A stretch of DNA of 64,000 nucleotides, taken from NCBI GenBank assembly GCA_947493285.1, contig CANLQH010000001.1, positions 868,001-932,000 of the forward strand, written 5' to 3'. The notes under the pieces were generated by a model. That model searched no databases, was not told the origin of the DNA, and was given only the letters and a program-made list of their open reading frames with translations. Positions 45,884 to 55,191 of this stretch are shown here, one piece after another. Position numbers and translations under genes: made by a program. Source of the stretch: an uncultured Tenacibaculum sp. Its GTDB lineage: Bacteria; Bacteroidota; Bacteroidia; Flavobacteriales; Flavobacteriaceae. Every line of letters begins with the position of its first letter. Within the stretch, counting starts at the first letter, position 1.

Positions 45884-46404
45884 TATTTCTTTTTATTAGG
45901 TGGATATCCTTTTAATATTTCTGTTACTACTTTTTTATAATGCGCTAATTTTTCTTCGGGTGTAGTTCTTTCTTTTATTTCACTATTAGCAATTCCATTC
46001 CAAATAAGATTATTTGTTTTACTTTCAACAAAATCAACTGTTATTTCCTGATTAATTTTTCGGCTTCCAATCGGAATTCCTCCAGAAATACCAAATCCAA
46101 CATTTCCTCCACCACCTATTCCAACTCCAATAGTATTTCTTCTAATGGCTTCTCTATCTTTAGAAACAATATTTATGTAAAAATCAGGAGTATCTGACAA
46201 TCTCATTCCTTTTTGTTGTAATCCTTCTGACAACTCATTTGTTATTCTTTTTACATCTAACTCATTTAAACCTTTTCCAACATCTTCAAAGTAATTAAAG
46301 GTTTTATAAGTAGTAAAATCCATTTTATTGTCATAATCATATACCACTTTAGTTGACGAGCAACTCATTAGTATAAATAGAAAAAGATATTTTAATTGTT
46401 TCAT
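45883..46404 (-). CDS. DUF4136-family lipoprotein
   Basis: A 173-residue lipoprotein, MKQLKYLFLFILMSCSSTKV, with the acylated Cys at residue 15. The DUF4136 core is visible: YDNKMDFTTYKTFNYF, ELDVKRITNELSEGLQQKGM and the glycine-rich GVGIGGGGNVGFGISGG near residue 100, then NLIWNGIAN. Function unknown. It is one-base coupled to the TfoX-like gene. Confidence 0.85.
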   Translation of the reverse strand: MKQLKYLFLFILMSCSSTKVVYDYDNKMDFTTYKTFNYFEDVGKGLNELDVKRITNELSEGLQQKGMRLSDTPDFYINIVSKDREAIRRNTIGVGIGGGGNVGFGISGGIPIGSRKINQEITVDFVESKTNNLIWNGIANSEIKERTTPEEKLAHYKKVVTEILKGYPPNKKK

Positions 46405-46451
46405 TATTAAATTTTATTATTGACAATCAAGAATCATACCTTATAAAAATA

Positions 46452-46481
46452 CAAAAAGCCTCGTATAAACGAGGCTTTTAA
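46452..46481 (-). terminator. Intrinsic terminator of the subtilase gene
   Basis: Minus-strand AAAAGCCTCG/CGAGGCTTTT with a 6-base loop and T-rich tail, 20 bases after the subtilase stop. Confidence 0.85.
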
Positions 46482-46501
46482 GGTTAGTTAGTTGATTTTT
46501 A

Positions 46502-47986
46502 TTATTGAACAGCTTTTAAAGCATCAATATTTCCATATCCAAATTCAGAATGCTTATTTGGATAAAAATCAGCGGATTCTCTCATTTTTTGTAATACTTG
46601 TTCACGAGACCAAGATGGGTGTTTAGACCATACTAAGGCAGCAATACCTGCAGTAGTTGCAGTAGCTACAGATGATCCACCAACATAGTTCGCCTGACCA
46701 TTATAATAACTTAATACTGGTATTTTATTATCAGTTCCATTAGTTCTTTGCATTTGTACAGTAAAATCTATTTGAGAACCTGAATGACAAACATCACATT
46801 TATTATACTGATTTTCTTTTACTCCTGTTACAGCTACGGTTTCAGACATACTTGCTGGAAAAATAACTCCATACCAAGTAGTTACTGAAGTTGATGTACC
46901 ACCAGCTGCTAAAATCATTTTACCTTTACTATGTGCATACTTAACTGCATCAGAAACATTACCAATACTAAACGGATATCCTAACGACATAGAAATTACT
47001 TTTACATCACTTCTATTTGCTAAAGCTGTTAAGGCTTCTACAATTCCTCTTTTTTCATGATAATCATCTATCACAACATTTTCAACTGAACGATAAGAAA
47101 CTAAGTTTGCGTTATAAGCAACACCTACTGGTAAGTTATCATTATTTCTTGGTGCAGTTGCAACAGCAGCCATTTTAGTACCATGACCGCATTTATCATT
47201 TACACCATCATAATTATTAGACCAAGCCCACCAAGAATCTACAAAAGTTCCATACTTCTGAACGGTTCTTCCAGAAGAATACCCATCGTTAAAGTATTGG
47301 TTCATCCATTTTTGCTCTGGTGACAAACCAGAATCAACAATAGCAACTGTAACTCCTGCTCCAGTACTATGGCTCCATGCTTGTGGAATATTGTGAGCAT
47401 CAAAAGACCAAGGTACTCTTGCACCTGGAGCTACCGTACGGTAATCATTCGTACTTAAAGTAGCTGTACCATAACCACATCCAGAAGATCCTTCTGAAGA
47501 AGAACGTGCTTGATTATCAGTTGCCAAGAAGTTGTATCCTCCTGGTTCAATATATCGCACTCTAGTATCTTTTAATAAAGCTTTAATCGTTTCTTTATTA
47601 GTTACTCTAATATCAATAACATTAATTGTTTCATTAATATATAATTCAGTTTGCCCTTTAGCAGAAACGTTTTCTATGCTATGTACTAATTGAATTATTT
47701 CATTTTTAATATTTTCAGCTTCAGCACTTCTTGCAAAGTTATTTTTTGAAGTACCATAACCAATAGTTAAAATATCTTCACCCTGTTTAACAGCACTCCA
47801 AATAGTATGAGCCTCTTGATCTCCCCAATTAAAATCTCCTGTAGATTCTAATGAAGTTTTAATAATTGTGTTGATTTCTTTTTTACTTAGCAATTCTTTC
47901 TGCTGTTCAGCTATCTCTAATGTTTCGTTGTTAGAACAAGAAAACATAGCTAAAACTATAGCTAAACTTAATAATTGTTTTTTCAT
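46502..47986 (-). CDS. Subtilisin-family (S8) serine protease lipoprotein
   Basis: A 494-residue secreted protease. MKKQLLSLAIVLAMFSC gives a lipobox with Cys17. Residues 60-150 form an inhibitor-I9-like propeptide ending VRYIEPGGYNFL. The catalytic triad is Asp in VAIVDSGLS (about residue 217), His in CGHGTKMA (about 267) and Ser in GGSSVATATTAGIAAL (about 437). The nucleophile context GSSVAT departs from the common GTSMA. No T9SS sorting domain is present; the protein ends in the catalytic domain (NIDALKAVQ). Surface-anchored digestion of proteins is likely. Confidence 0.9.
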   Translation of the reverse strand: MKKQLLSLAIVLAMFSCSNNETLEIAEQQKELLSKKEINTIIKTSLESTGDFNWGDQEAHTIWSAVKQGEDILTIGYGTSKNNFARSAEAENIKNEIIQLVHSIENVSAKGQTELYINETINVIDIRVTNKETIKALLKDTRVRYIEPGGYNFLATDNQARSSSEGSSGCGYGTATLSTNDYRTVAPGARVPWSFDAHNIPQAWSHSTGAGVTVAIVDSGLSPEQKWMNQYFNDGYSSGRTVQKYGTFVDSWWAWSNNYDGVNDKCGHGTKMAAVATAPRNNDNLPVGVAYNANLVSYRSVENVVIDDYHEKRGIVEALTALANRSDVKVISMSLGYPFSIGNVSDAVKYAHSKGKMILAAGGTSTSVTTWYGVIFPASMSETVAVTGVKENQYNKCDVCHSGSQIDFTVQMQRTNGTDNKIPVLSYYNGQANYVGGSSVATATTAGIAALVWSKHPSWSREQVLQKMRESADFYPNKHSEFGYGNIDALKAVQ

Positions 47987-48107
47987 AATTTTGAGGGATT
48001 TTAATTTAACAATTGCGAATATAGCAAAAAATTAATAAAACTTTAACATTATCAACAAATCAACCATAAAACAAATATAAACTTGACAATTCAAATAAAA
48101 CTACGTT

Positions 48108-48136
48108 ATAAAAAAAGGGAGCTAAAAGCTCCCTTT
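48108..48136 (-). terminator. Intrinsic terminator of the M28 peptidase gene
   Basis: Minus-strand AAAGGGAGC/GCTCCCTTT with a 4-base loop followed by a T-run at 48114-48108, 22 bases after the stop codon. Confidence 0.85.
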
Positions 48137-48157
48137 ATAATTTTAAAATCTCTATTC

Positions 48158-49156
48158 TTATTCTTCTATTACCACTCTTGTAGGTGTATCTTTTCCATTA
48201 ATAATACTTTCAGTCCCTTTTGCTACTGCTTTAACAGTTTCTGTAAGAATACCAACATCTAAAGTTTCTGCTTCATCCGATACTTTATGGTAATCTGCAT
48301 CAATATCAATTGGAGTGGTTGAAAAAGTATGAGAAGGAACACCTAAACGTGCTAAAGACGCATTATCTGACCTAAAAAATAAATTGAATTTTGTATATGG
48401 ATCTGGAAATAATTTATAACCCGTTCCTTCTAAATTTTTCTGAATTATTTTACCAAAATCAGACCTATCAAAACCAGTCAACCAAGCTGTTTTAGGTCCT
48501 GTTTTTGGCTCTTTACCTATCAATTCTAAATTTATCCCAGCAACAAACTTAGACGGATCAATATCTTTACCAAAATACTTAGACCCTACTAACCCCATTT
48601 CTTCTGCGGTAAAACATACAAATAAAATACTACGCTCATTTGTTCCTTTTTTTGCATAATAATCAGCCAAAGCTAAAACACCTGTAACACCAGAAGCATC
48701 GTCATTAGCTCCATTAAAAATACGATCTCCTTCTCCATCTTTCTTCTCTCCTAAATGATCGTGATGCGCTGAAATAATTACATACTCGTCTTTTTTTGTA
48801 GTTCCCTCTAATACACCTATAATATTACTCATTTCAATACCATTATGAGTAAAAGTTTGACGGTAAGAATCTAAACCTTTAAAATGTTTCAATCCTATTC
48901 TTTTATACTCGCTTTCGATATACTTAGTTGCCTTCTCCATCCCTTCAGTTCCAGGCTTACGACCTTTCATATCATCAGAAGCCAATGTATATAAATGCTT
49001 TCTTACTAAAGAAGAATCTATAAAAGTAGAATTTTGTGATGTCTTTTTTGAAACCTCAACAGCTTTTTTTGCCTTATTTTGATCTTCATTCTTTACTGTT
49101 TTACAGGATACAATTGACAAAGCTCCAATAATTGAAGCGTATATTATTTTTTTCAT
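48158..49156 (-). CDS. M28-family metallopeptidase lipoprotein
   Basis: A 332-residue zinc aminopeptidase-like protein. MKKIIYASIIGALSIVSC places the lipid-bearing Cys at residue 18. The metal-binding pattern of family M28 is complete: VIISAHHDHLG (His and Asp), FNGANDDASGVTG (bridging Asp), CFTAEEMGLVGS (catalytic Glu and ligand), and a late HTFSTTPIDIDADYHKVSD (His ligand). It probably trims peptides in the envelope and sits next to the subtilase, also a lipoprotein, but has its own terminator. Confidence 0.9.
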   Translation of the reverse strand: MKKIIYASIIGALSIVSCKTVKNEDQNKAKKAVEVSKKTSQNSTFIDSSLVRKHLYTLASDDMKGRKPGTEGMEKATKYIESEYKRIGLKHFKGLDSYRQTFTHNGIEMSNIIGVLEGTTKKDEYVIISAHHDHLGEKKDGEGDRIFNGANDDASGVTGVLALADYYAKKGTNERSILFVCFTAEEMGLVGSKYFGKDIDPSKFVAGINLELIGKEPKTGPKTAWLTGFDRSDFGKIIQKNLEGTGYKLFPDPYTKFNLFFRSDNASLARLGVPSHTFSTTPIDIDADYHKVSDEAETLDVGILTETVKAVAKGTESIINGKDTPTRVVIEE

Positions 49157-49292
49157 CTTATTTATTTTAAAAGGTTAAATATAGCCAATTAAATATTTAA
49201 AAGAATATTCGTTTTTAATCTGATAACTGAAAATTGTCTTTGATAATTTATAGGCACAATTTTTGATTAATAAAATTGTTTTAAATTTCGAC

Positions 49293-50243
49293 ATGAAACA
49301 ATTTCTATTACTCTTATTATTTACTTCATACTTCGGGTTTTCTCAAGAATTTTCTTCAATTGAAAAAATAACAAAAGACTACCCTAAACATTTAAGTTCT
49401 GAAGCATTAACTAAAAAAATAGCTTCTGATTTTAAATCTAAAGAATCACAAGTAAAAGCAATTTTTAATTGGGTTAGTAAGAATATTAATTATGATCTAG
49501 ATAATTTTCGAAATCCTAAACAAAAAAGGATACGTTTTCGTTATAGAAACGAAGCTGAAAAGCAACAAAAAATTAACGAAATTAAAAATGAGATTGTAGA
49601 TAAAACTTTAACTACTAGAAAAGCTGTTTGTGAAGGTTATGCTCAAACTGTTGCTAAAATATGTAACTTACTAAATATCGAAAACGAAGTTATAAAAGGC
49701 TATGTAAGAAATTCTTTAAACGATATTAATAATGTAAGAAACATAACAAACCATGCTTGGAATGCAATAAAAATTAATGACAAGTGGATTTATATTGATG
49801 CTACTTGGGCAGCTGGAGCTGTTTTTAATGGTAAATGGCAGAGAAGATTTAATCCCTATTTTTATGATATTCCTAAAGAAAAATATTTTAAAACACACTT
49901 ACCTGAAAACACTCTTTGGCAATTAAGAGTTGGTAGAATTACAAAAGAAGGTTATTATAATCAACCTATTTATGAGTCTTCTTTTTTAAAATCTGATTTA
50001 GAATTAATTTCACCGAAACAAGGTGTTTTGAACAATAAAAAAGCTATCGAACTTAAGATTAAAAATTTAAAACCTCATCAAAAAGTATTATTTGGATTTA
50101 GCGGTTATCAATATGCAAAAAAACCTGACGACATATCTTATCAAAATAATATTAGTACTATTAAAATAACACCTCCACAAAACACAAGAGGATTGTATTT
50201 AATTATTGACAATGAGGTAATGCTGGAATTTTTAATTAAATAG
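49293..50243 (+). CDS. Transglutaminase-like (papain-fold) secreted protein
   Basis: A 316-residue protein read from ATG 49293, which opens the signal peptide MKQFLLLLLFTSYFGFSQ. The transglutaminase core has Cys in KAVCEGYAQTVAKI (about residue 113), His in NHAWNAIKI (about 153) and Asp in WIYIDATWAAG (about 169). The C-terminal 100 residues are beta-rich (KAIELKIKNLKPHQKVLFGF). Bacterial members are usually proteases or amide-bond enzymes rather than cross-linkers. It is divergent from the M28 gene. Confidence 0.85.
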   Translation: MKQFLLLLLFTSYFGFSQEFSSIEKITKDYPKHLSSEALTKKIASDFKSKESQVKAIFNWVSKNINYDLDNFRNPKQKRIRFRYRNEAEKQQKINEIKNEIVDKTLTTRKAVCEGYAQTVAKICNLLNIENEVIKGYVRNSLNDINNVRNITNHAWNAIKINDKWIYIDATWAAGAVFNGKWQRRFNPYFYDIPKEKYFKTHLPENTLWQLRVGRITKEGYYNQPIYESSFLKSDLELISPKQGVLNNKKAIELKIKNLKPHQKVLFGFSGYQYAKKPDDISYQNNISTIKITPPQNTRGLYLIIDNEVMLEFLIK

Positions 50244-50594
50244 TTATTTATTCCTCAATTCATAAGCTTCACTTAAAACCGATACTAAAATTTCACTATT
50301 TATTTCTTCTAGTTGAAAGTAACGAAGTGACTTTACTGCTTTTCTATTTTCAGAAACTAGAAACTCATTATACATTTTAAGTTCTGTGTTACAATAAAAA
50401 CCTACATCAACATATCCCTTTTTTGTTGCATTGAAATAACATAGCGGTTTATTGTTTAAATAATAAAACGGAATTTTCCATTTATATAATAACTCTGCTT
50501 CCTCAAAATTAGTTTCTACCAAAATTTGTAAGTGCAGTAAAATAGACTGTAGTGACTCTGGTTGTTTTAATATGTATTCTTCAGCTGGTTTCAT
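50244..50594 (-). CDS. DUF1801-domain protein
   Basis: A 116-residue cytoplasmic protein. It shows the DUF1801 pattern (KPAEEYILKQPESLQSILLH, ELLYKWKIPFYYLNNKPLCYF and KGYVDVGF). No function is established. Its stop codon abuts the end of the convergent transglutaminase gene, and it is 3 bases from the small DUF3820 gene upstream. Confidence 0.83.
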   Translation of the reverse strand: MKPAEEYILKQPESLQSILLHLQILVETNFEEAELLYKWKIPFYYLNNKPLCYFNATKKGYVDVGFYCNTELKMYNEFLVSENRKAVKSLRYFQLEEINSEILVSVLSEAYELRNK

Positions 50595-50597
50595 TAA

Positions 50598-50816
50598 CTA
50601 CAATGTTCTAATTTTTCGCAAAACATCCTCTAAACCGTTTAATTGAAGTTCGTAGACTAATCCCATCATCTTACCTAATTTACCTTGCGGAAATCCCTTG
50701 TTTTTATACCATACAATATAATACTCTGGTATATCAACCAAATATACACCTTTATACTTTCCAAAAGGCATTCGCATATTTGCGGTATCAATTAAAAACT
50801 TTTTATCTGGTAACAT
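50598..50816 (-). CDS. DUF3820-family small protein
   Basis: A 72-residue protein with the family signature MPFGKYKGVYLVDIPEYYIVWY and KGFPQGKLGKMMGLVYEL. The family is uncharacterised. It lies 3 bases upstream of the DUF1801 gene and downstream of the terminator of the dehydrogenase gene. Confidence 0.82.
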   Translation of the reverse strand: MLPDKKFLIDTANMRMPFGKYKGVYLVDIPEYYIVWYKNKGFPQGKLGKMMGLVYELQLNGLEDVLRKIRTL

Positions 50817-50824
50817 ATAGTTAT

Positions 50825-50846
50825 AAAAAATCCTGCCGAAGCAGGA
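50825..50846 (-). terminator. Intrinsic terminator of the saccharopine-dehydrogenase-like gene
   Basis: Minus-strand TCCTGC-TTCG-GCAGGA followed by six T, a UUCG tetraloop hairpin 10 bases after the stop codon. Confidence 0.9.
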
Positions 50847-50855
50847 CTTAAATTG

Positions 50856-52064
50856 TTATTCTTTTCCGTCTACGTAATCTTGTAAATATAAATAACGGTC
50901 AGTTAGTTTCCCATCATTTGTAGTCATTTTAGCTCTTTCTAGAACACCTTCTTTATCATTATTATAAAATGATGGAATAACGTGTTTTAAAAACATTTCT
51001 CCAAAACCTTCACTTGCATCTTTTGGCAATTCACACGGCAAATTATCAACTGCCATTACTGTAATTGCTTTTTCATCCATAAAATCAATTTCTGATTCCG
51101 TTTCAGGATTATATCCATAAATAGGATCGGCAATTGTTGAAGGGCGAATTGTACAAGCTACTGGTCCATCAATATCACAAGAAACATCTACTACATATTT
51201 AATTTTGAAATCTGAATGTTTTGCATCCTCTCTTGTAAATAAATACGGAGCTCCATCTCCATAAAAATGTCCAGCAATAAAGAAATCTGTTACTTTAGCA
51301 TATGGCATAAAGTTACTTTCATATCCACTTGGATCTTTATAAAAAGCATACTTATCACCAGCCTTACCATCAATACGCTTATTATATTCCATAACATCTG
51401 CCATACAATATACTGGCTCAGAAAAATCGGAAGTTAAGTATAAAGTATCTGAAACTTCTTTAATTTTTAAATGATCTAAAATCTCTTTAGCTCCCTTAGC
51501 TACCTTACCAGTACCTGTAAGTAATATTTTAATATTTGGTAAAGTTATTTTATCAAGTTCAGCTTTTACAGCTTCTAAATCTGGTAATGTTTCTACCTTA
51601 GCTAAATTAAAGATTCCTTCTCTAATACCTAAAGCTCTAAATCCGTTATATGCACCAACTAAACCAGCATAACGACCAAAACCAATTAACCTTGCTCCAC
51701 TTTCTTTTACAATCGTTTCATGATCATACATTTCAATATTTCTCTCTAGCATTGCCTTTAACAACTTTCGATTATAAGGCTGTTTCTTTATAGTGTGCGA
51801 AAAATAAAAGTATTTTTTATTCGGAATTAAATTTTCAACAGGAACTTCTTTTACTCCTAACAATACATCGCAATCAGATACATCATTCGACACCTCTATT
51901 CCAAGGTTTCTATAAGCTTCATCAGAAAAAACGCGAATATCAGAACTTTCAACCACTATTTCAGCTTCTGGAAATTGTTGCTTAAACTCTTGTAATTTTT
52001 CAGGTGAAAAAACAACTCTTCTATCTGGTGGATTCTTACGTTCTTTTATGATTCCGAATTTCAT
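50856..52064 (-). CDS. Saccharopine dehydrogenase-like NAD-dependent oxidoreductase
   Basis: A 402-residue enzyme of the alanine dehydrogenase/PNT superfamily. It starts MKFGIIKERKNPPDRRVVFS, with an N-terminal substrate domain, GFGRYAGLVGAYNGFRALG near residue 128, a nucleotide-binding motif LLTGTGKVAKGAKEIL near residue 210, and KYVVDVSCDIDGPVACTIRPS. This combination resembles lysine-forming saccharopine dehydrogenase (LYS1 type) rather than alanine dehydrogenase. Lysine catabolism is therefore the likely role, but the substrate is inferred. It is monocistronic with a TTCG terminator. Confidence 0.78.
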   Translation of the reverse strand: MKFGIIKERKNPPDRRVVFSPEKLQEFKQQFPEAEIVVESSDIRVFSDEAYRNLGIEVSNDVSDCDVLLGVKEVPVENLIPNKKYFYFSHTIKKQPYNRKLLKAMLERNIEMYDHETIVKESGARLIGFGRYAGLVGAYNGFRALGIREGIFNLAKVETLPDLEAVKAELDKITLPNIKILLTGTGKVAKGAKEILDHLKIKEVSDTLYLTSDFSEPVYCMADVMEYNKRIDGKAGDKYAFYKDPSGYESNFMPYAKVTDFFIAGHFYGDGAPYLFTREDAKHSDFKIKYVVDVSCDIDGPVACTIRPSTIADPIYGYNPETESEIDFMDEKAITVMAVDNLPCELPKDASEGFGEMFLKHVIPSFYNNDKEGVLERAKMTTNDGKLTDRYLYLQDYVDGKE

Positions 52065-52257
52065 GATCTATTTGCATTAAAATTTAACAAATTGCCTGTA
52101 ATTGTTATAAATTACAACAAGCTTCGCGAAAATACTTGTTTTAAACGTATCGCACAAATAGTATTTTTATATATTTGTTGCCCACAAATAAAAAGGCTAT
52201 ACTGTATTATTTCATTGGTATATTTATTGATTATTTATTTGTGTTCTTTAACATATT

Positions 52258-52649
52258 GGGGACGACTGGTTTTGACAGCAAGGTCAGTGATAACGTAAGC
52301 ATACCGAGGAGTGAGATGACAACTCGTAAAACTTATTTCAACTTTTTAAACGGCGAAGATAACTACGCTTTAGCTGCATAATCTGAATTAACAGTAGGAT
52401 TAGCCTCGGCGCACAAGGTGCGCAAGCTTTATGTCCACGAAAAGCCTTGGTTTACGGCGTTTCACTTTTGGGCATCGTAAAAGTAAACATAGAGAACTTA
52501 ATGCTTTGATAAGTTTTCGAAACTAAAGAAGATAAGTTATAGTTAGGCTGTTTTTGGTCAGGCTATAATCGAAAATTAAACAAAAACTAAGTATGTAGAA
52601 AGCCTTTGAGCTGCTTGTTTGGACCCGAGTTCGATTCTCGGCGTCTCCA
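52258..52649 (+). ncRNA. ssrA: Transfer-messenger RNA (tmRNA)
   Basis: The 5' end GGGGACGACTGGTTTTGACAGC is the standard tmRNA start and pairs with the 3' end CGTCTCC in a seven-pair acceptor stem. The 3' T-arm GGACCCGAGTTCGATTCTCG contains the TTCGATT loop. The internal open frame ends ...GGC GAA GAT AAC TAC GCT TTA GCT GCA TAA (52352-52381), a tag ending GEDNYALAA, which fits the Bacteroidota tag. The CCA end does not appear to be fully encoded after the discriminator A. It frees stalled ribosomes and marks proteins for degradation. It converges on prfA. Confidence 0.96.
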
Positions 52650-52654
52650 CAAAT

Positions 52655-52685
52655 AAAAAAAGCAACCAAATTTGGTTGCTTTTTT
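52655..52685. terminator. Bidirectional terminator between tmRNA and prfA
   Basis: AAAAAAGCAACCAAA/TTTGGTTGCTTTTTT, an uninterrupted 15-bp inverted repeat, with A- and T-runs on both sides. It starts six bases past the tmRNA end. Confidence 0.88.
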
Positions 52686-52689
52686 ATTT

Positions 52690-53766
52690 TTAAATTGTTT
52701 CTCCTAACTCTTTTAATTTAGAAGTATTTTCGGCAAGCATTAACTCATCGATAATTTTTTGAATATCTCCATTTACAATATTAGATAAATCATATAATGT
52801 TAATCCAATTCTATGATCTGTTACACGACCTTGCGGATAATTATATGTTCTAATCTTAGCAGAACGATCTCCTGAAGTCACCATCGAACCACGCTTTAAA
52901 GCGTCTTCTGCTTGCTTTTTAGCTAATTCTAAATCGTATAAACGAGAACGTAATACCTTAAATGCTTTTTCTTTGTTTTTATGTTGAGATTTTTGATCTT
53001 GACATTGTGCTACTAATCCCGTTGGAATATGCGTTAAACGAACAGCAGAATACGTTGTATTTACAGATTGTCCTCCTGGTCCTGAAGAACAGAAAAAATC
53101 AATACGTACGTCTTTAGGGTTAATCTCTATATCAAACTCTTCCGCTTCTGGGAAAACCATACAAGTTGCTGCTGATGTATGCACACGACCTTGAGTTTCT
53201 GTTTGAGGTACACGCTGTACACGGTGCACTCCTGCTTCGAACTTTAAAGTTCCATAAACATCATCTCCAGAAACTTCAAACTGAATTTCTTTAAATCCTC
53301 CATTCGTTCCTTCAGAAAAATCTACCGTAGAAACTTTCCAACCTCTACCTTCACAATACTTAGTATACATTCTAAATAAATCTCCTGCAAAAATACTAGC
53401 TTCATCTCCACCAGTTCCTGCACGTAATTCAACTACAGCATTTTTAGAATCTTCTGGATCTTTTGGAATTAATAAAAACTTAATTTCATCCTCTAAAACA
53501 GGAATTCTGTTCTTAGCTTCATCCATTTCCATTTTAGCCATATCTACCATTTCAGCATCACTTCCGTCAGCAATAATCTCTTTAGCCTCTTCAATGGTAT
53601 TTAATAAACTTTGGTACTCGTTTGCCTTATCAACAACCTTTCCTAAGTCTTTATATTCTTTATTTAATTGAACATAACGCTTTTGATCAGTAATAATATC
53701 TGGCTGAATGATTAAGTCAGAAACTTCATCAAAACGTTGTTTAACTATCTGTAATTTATCTAGCAT
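52690..53766 (-). CDS. prfA: Peptide chain release factor 1
   Basis: A 358-residue class I release factor. The catalytic GGQ lies in [19 protein letters not shown] near residue 228, preceded by [21 protein letters not shown]. The length and the N-terminal domain [15 protein letters not shown] are those of RF1, with no RF2-type programmed frameshift. RF1 ends translation at UAA and UAG. It is convergent with the tmRNA gene and shares its terminator. Confidence 0.94.
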   Translation of the reverse strand: MLDKLQIVKQRFDEVSDLIIQPDIITDQKRYVQLNKEYKDLGKVVDKANEYQSLLNTIEEAKEIIADGSDAEMVDMAKMEMDEAKNRIPVLEDEIKFLLIPKDPEDSKNAVVELRAGTGGDEASIFAGDLFRMYTKYCEGRGWKVSTVDFSEGTNGGFKEIQFEVSGDDVYGTLKFEAGVHRVQRVPQTETQGRVHTSAATCMVFPEAEEFDIEINPKDVRIDFFCSSGPGGQSVNTTYSAVRLTHIPTGLVAQCQDQKSQHKNKEKAFKVLRSRLYDLELAKKQAEDALKRGSMVTSGDRSAKIRTYNYPQGRVTDHRIGLTLYDLSNIVNGDIQKIIDELMLAENTSKLKELGETI

Positions 53767-53834
53767 TGTATCTTTTCTTGGGGTGCGAATTTACGATTTT
53801 TATCGAATTTAATCCATATCTTTAGCTTATAAAG

Positions 53835-54278
53835 ATGAATATTATGCGCTATTTTTCATTAATACTAACTTGTTTTATCATTTTATCTTGTCAAACAGAA
53901 AAGAAAAAACAAAAACCAACTTGGTTATTTGGAAAATGGGAGCGTATTAATGAAAAACCTAACAAAAGAACATTTGATTTTTGGAATAAAGATTTAACTG
54001 GTATCGGATTTACTTTAAAAAACACAGATACTATTTTTAAAGAAGTGATGAGCATAGTTGAATTACAAAACACATTATATTTAAAAGTTGAAGGAGTTAA
54101 CGAAACACCTACTTTATTTAAATTCACCCAACAAACCGATAGTTCATTTACATGTGAGAATCCTGAAAATGAATTCCCTCAAAAAGTTTATTATTATAAA
54201 GAGAACAAACAACTAAAATGTAAAATTTTTAATGATAAATTTTCTGTAGATTTTGTATTTGATAAAATCAACCATTAA
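53835..54278 (+). CDS. Lipoprotein of unknown function (DUF6265-like)
   Basis: A 147-residue lipoprotein. The signal MNIMRYFSLILTCFIILSC has Cys at residue 19; ATG three codons later (53844) is equally possible. The mature domain starts PTWLFGKWERINEKPNKRTFDFWN and is a small beta barrel or lipocalin-like fold that resembles DUF6265 proteins; the assignment is tentative. Its end overlaps the convergent regulator gene by 4 bases. Confidence 0.75.
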   Translation: MNIMRYFSLILTCFIILSCQTEKKKQKPTWLFGKWERINEKPNKRTFDFWNKDLTGIGFTLKNTDTIFKEVMSIVELQNTLYLKVEGVNETPTLFKFTQQTDSSFTCENPENEFPQKVYYYKENKQLKCKIFNDKFSVDFVFDKINH

Positions 54279-55147
54279 TTTACTTCTAACTTATACCCAA
54301 CACCGTGGATATTCGTTATTTTAATTGAGCTATCTTCTTTTAATTTTTTACGCAACTTAGATATATAAGTATCTAAACTCCTACCTACAAAAACACCATT
54401 ATCTTCCCAAACTTTTTTCATTAACTCATCACGTTTTATAATTTGGTTTGGGTTTTCTACAAAAATAGCCAAGAGCTCACATTCTTTTTTAGATAAACTA
54501 ATTTCAGTTGCTTGTTTCACCAATTTGTTTTGCTCTGGATAAAACTGAAAGATTCCTATAGTAGTAGTAGTAGTAGCATCTACTATTTCAACTAATTTAT
54601 CTTCTATTTTAGGTTTTGAAAAAACATAATCAAACCCAAAAAGCAATAACAATACTATCAATCCAAATAAAAAGAAATACCTGTTAAAAAAAGCAGCATT
54701 TAAAGTGGTAAACTTTACTTCAATCACATAACAATTTTTAGGCAACAATCTTCCTTTACATGGAATGATATCACTTTCTTTTTTATTTTTTATTTCATAA
54801 CTATATGCTACTTCGTTATCGTCGCATTGAACAACTTCCGTACGGTAATACTTTGATAGTTTTGATTTCTTTAAATTTTGTTTAATAATTGAAGTTAAAC
54901 TATCTGGATTGATAGATAAATTATTCTGAAAAGAGATCTTGTACTTTGAATTTTCTAATTCAGTAATTGGTAATACCAAAGATGTTGAATCTTGATTAGA
55001 TAACAACAATTGATGTCCAACATTACGGAGAGAAACTTTTACGCGTTCAGAAAAATCTTCATCAATTTTGTTTGCGTTAGAAAAAATCCAGCCTAAAAAA
55101 AGAACTATTCCTAAACTTATATATATGTAAACTTTCTTTTTATTCAT
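54275..55147 (-). CDS. Membrane-anchored winged-helix transcriptional regulator
   Basis: A 290-residue protein. It has a transmembrane segment at about 5-22, a periplasmic domain (25-155) with two Cys that could pair (CDDNEVA and PCKGRL), a second transmembrane segment at about 157-175 (FFLFGLIVLLLLFGF), a Thr-rich linker (DATTTTTIG) and an OmpR-type winged helix (200-290: LSKKECELLAIFVENPNQII, RDELMKKVWEDNG, RSLDTYISKLRKKL, IHGVGYKLEVN). It can sense an envelope signal and bind DNA directly, in the style of ToxR but with reversed domain order. It is divergent from yceI, with direct repeats between them. Confidence 0.85.
   Translation of the reverse strand: MNKKKVYIYISLGIVLFLGWIFSNANKIDEDFSERVKVSLRNVGHQLLLSNQDSTSLVLPITELENSKYKISFQNNLSINPDSLTSIIKQNLKKSKLSKYYRTEVVQCDDNEVAYSYEIKNKKESDIIPCKGRLLPKNCYVIEVKFTTLNAAFFNRYFFLFGLIVLLLLFGFDYVFSKPKIEDKLVEIVDATTTTTIGIFQFYPEQNKLVKQATEISLSKKECELLAIFVENPNQIIKRDELMKKVWEDNGVFVGRSLDTYISKLRKKLKEDSSIKITNIHGVGYKLEVN
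54559..54573. repeat. (TAG)5 microsatellite inside the regulator gene
   Basis: Five TAG units on the plus strand encode the five-threonine linker between membrane anchor and DNA-binding domain. Slippage would change linker length in whole codons. Confidence 0.8.
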
Positions 55148-55191
55148 AATCTAAAACAAAGAACATACAATTTCTTTAATTTTTACAACTA

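Noticed and set aside
52170..52177. TATATTTG as the tmRNA promoter box
   Set aside because: It matches TAnnTTTG but lies 80 bases upstream of the mature end and has no TTG at 19-20 bases. It may be used, but I could not support it enough to list.
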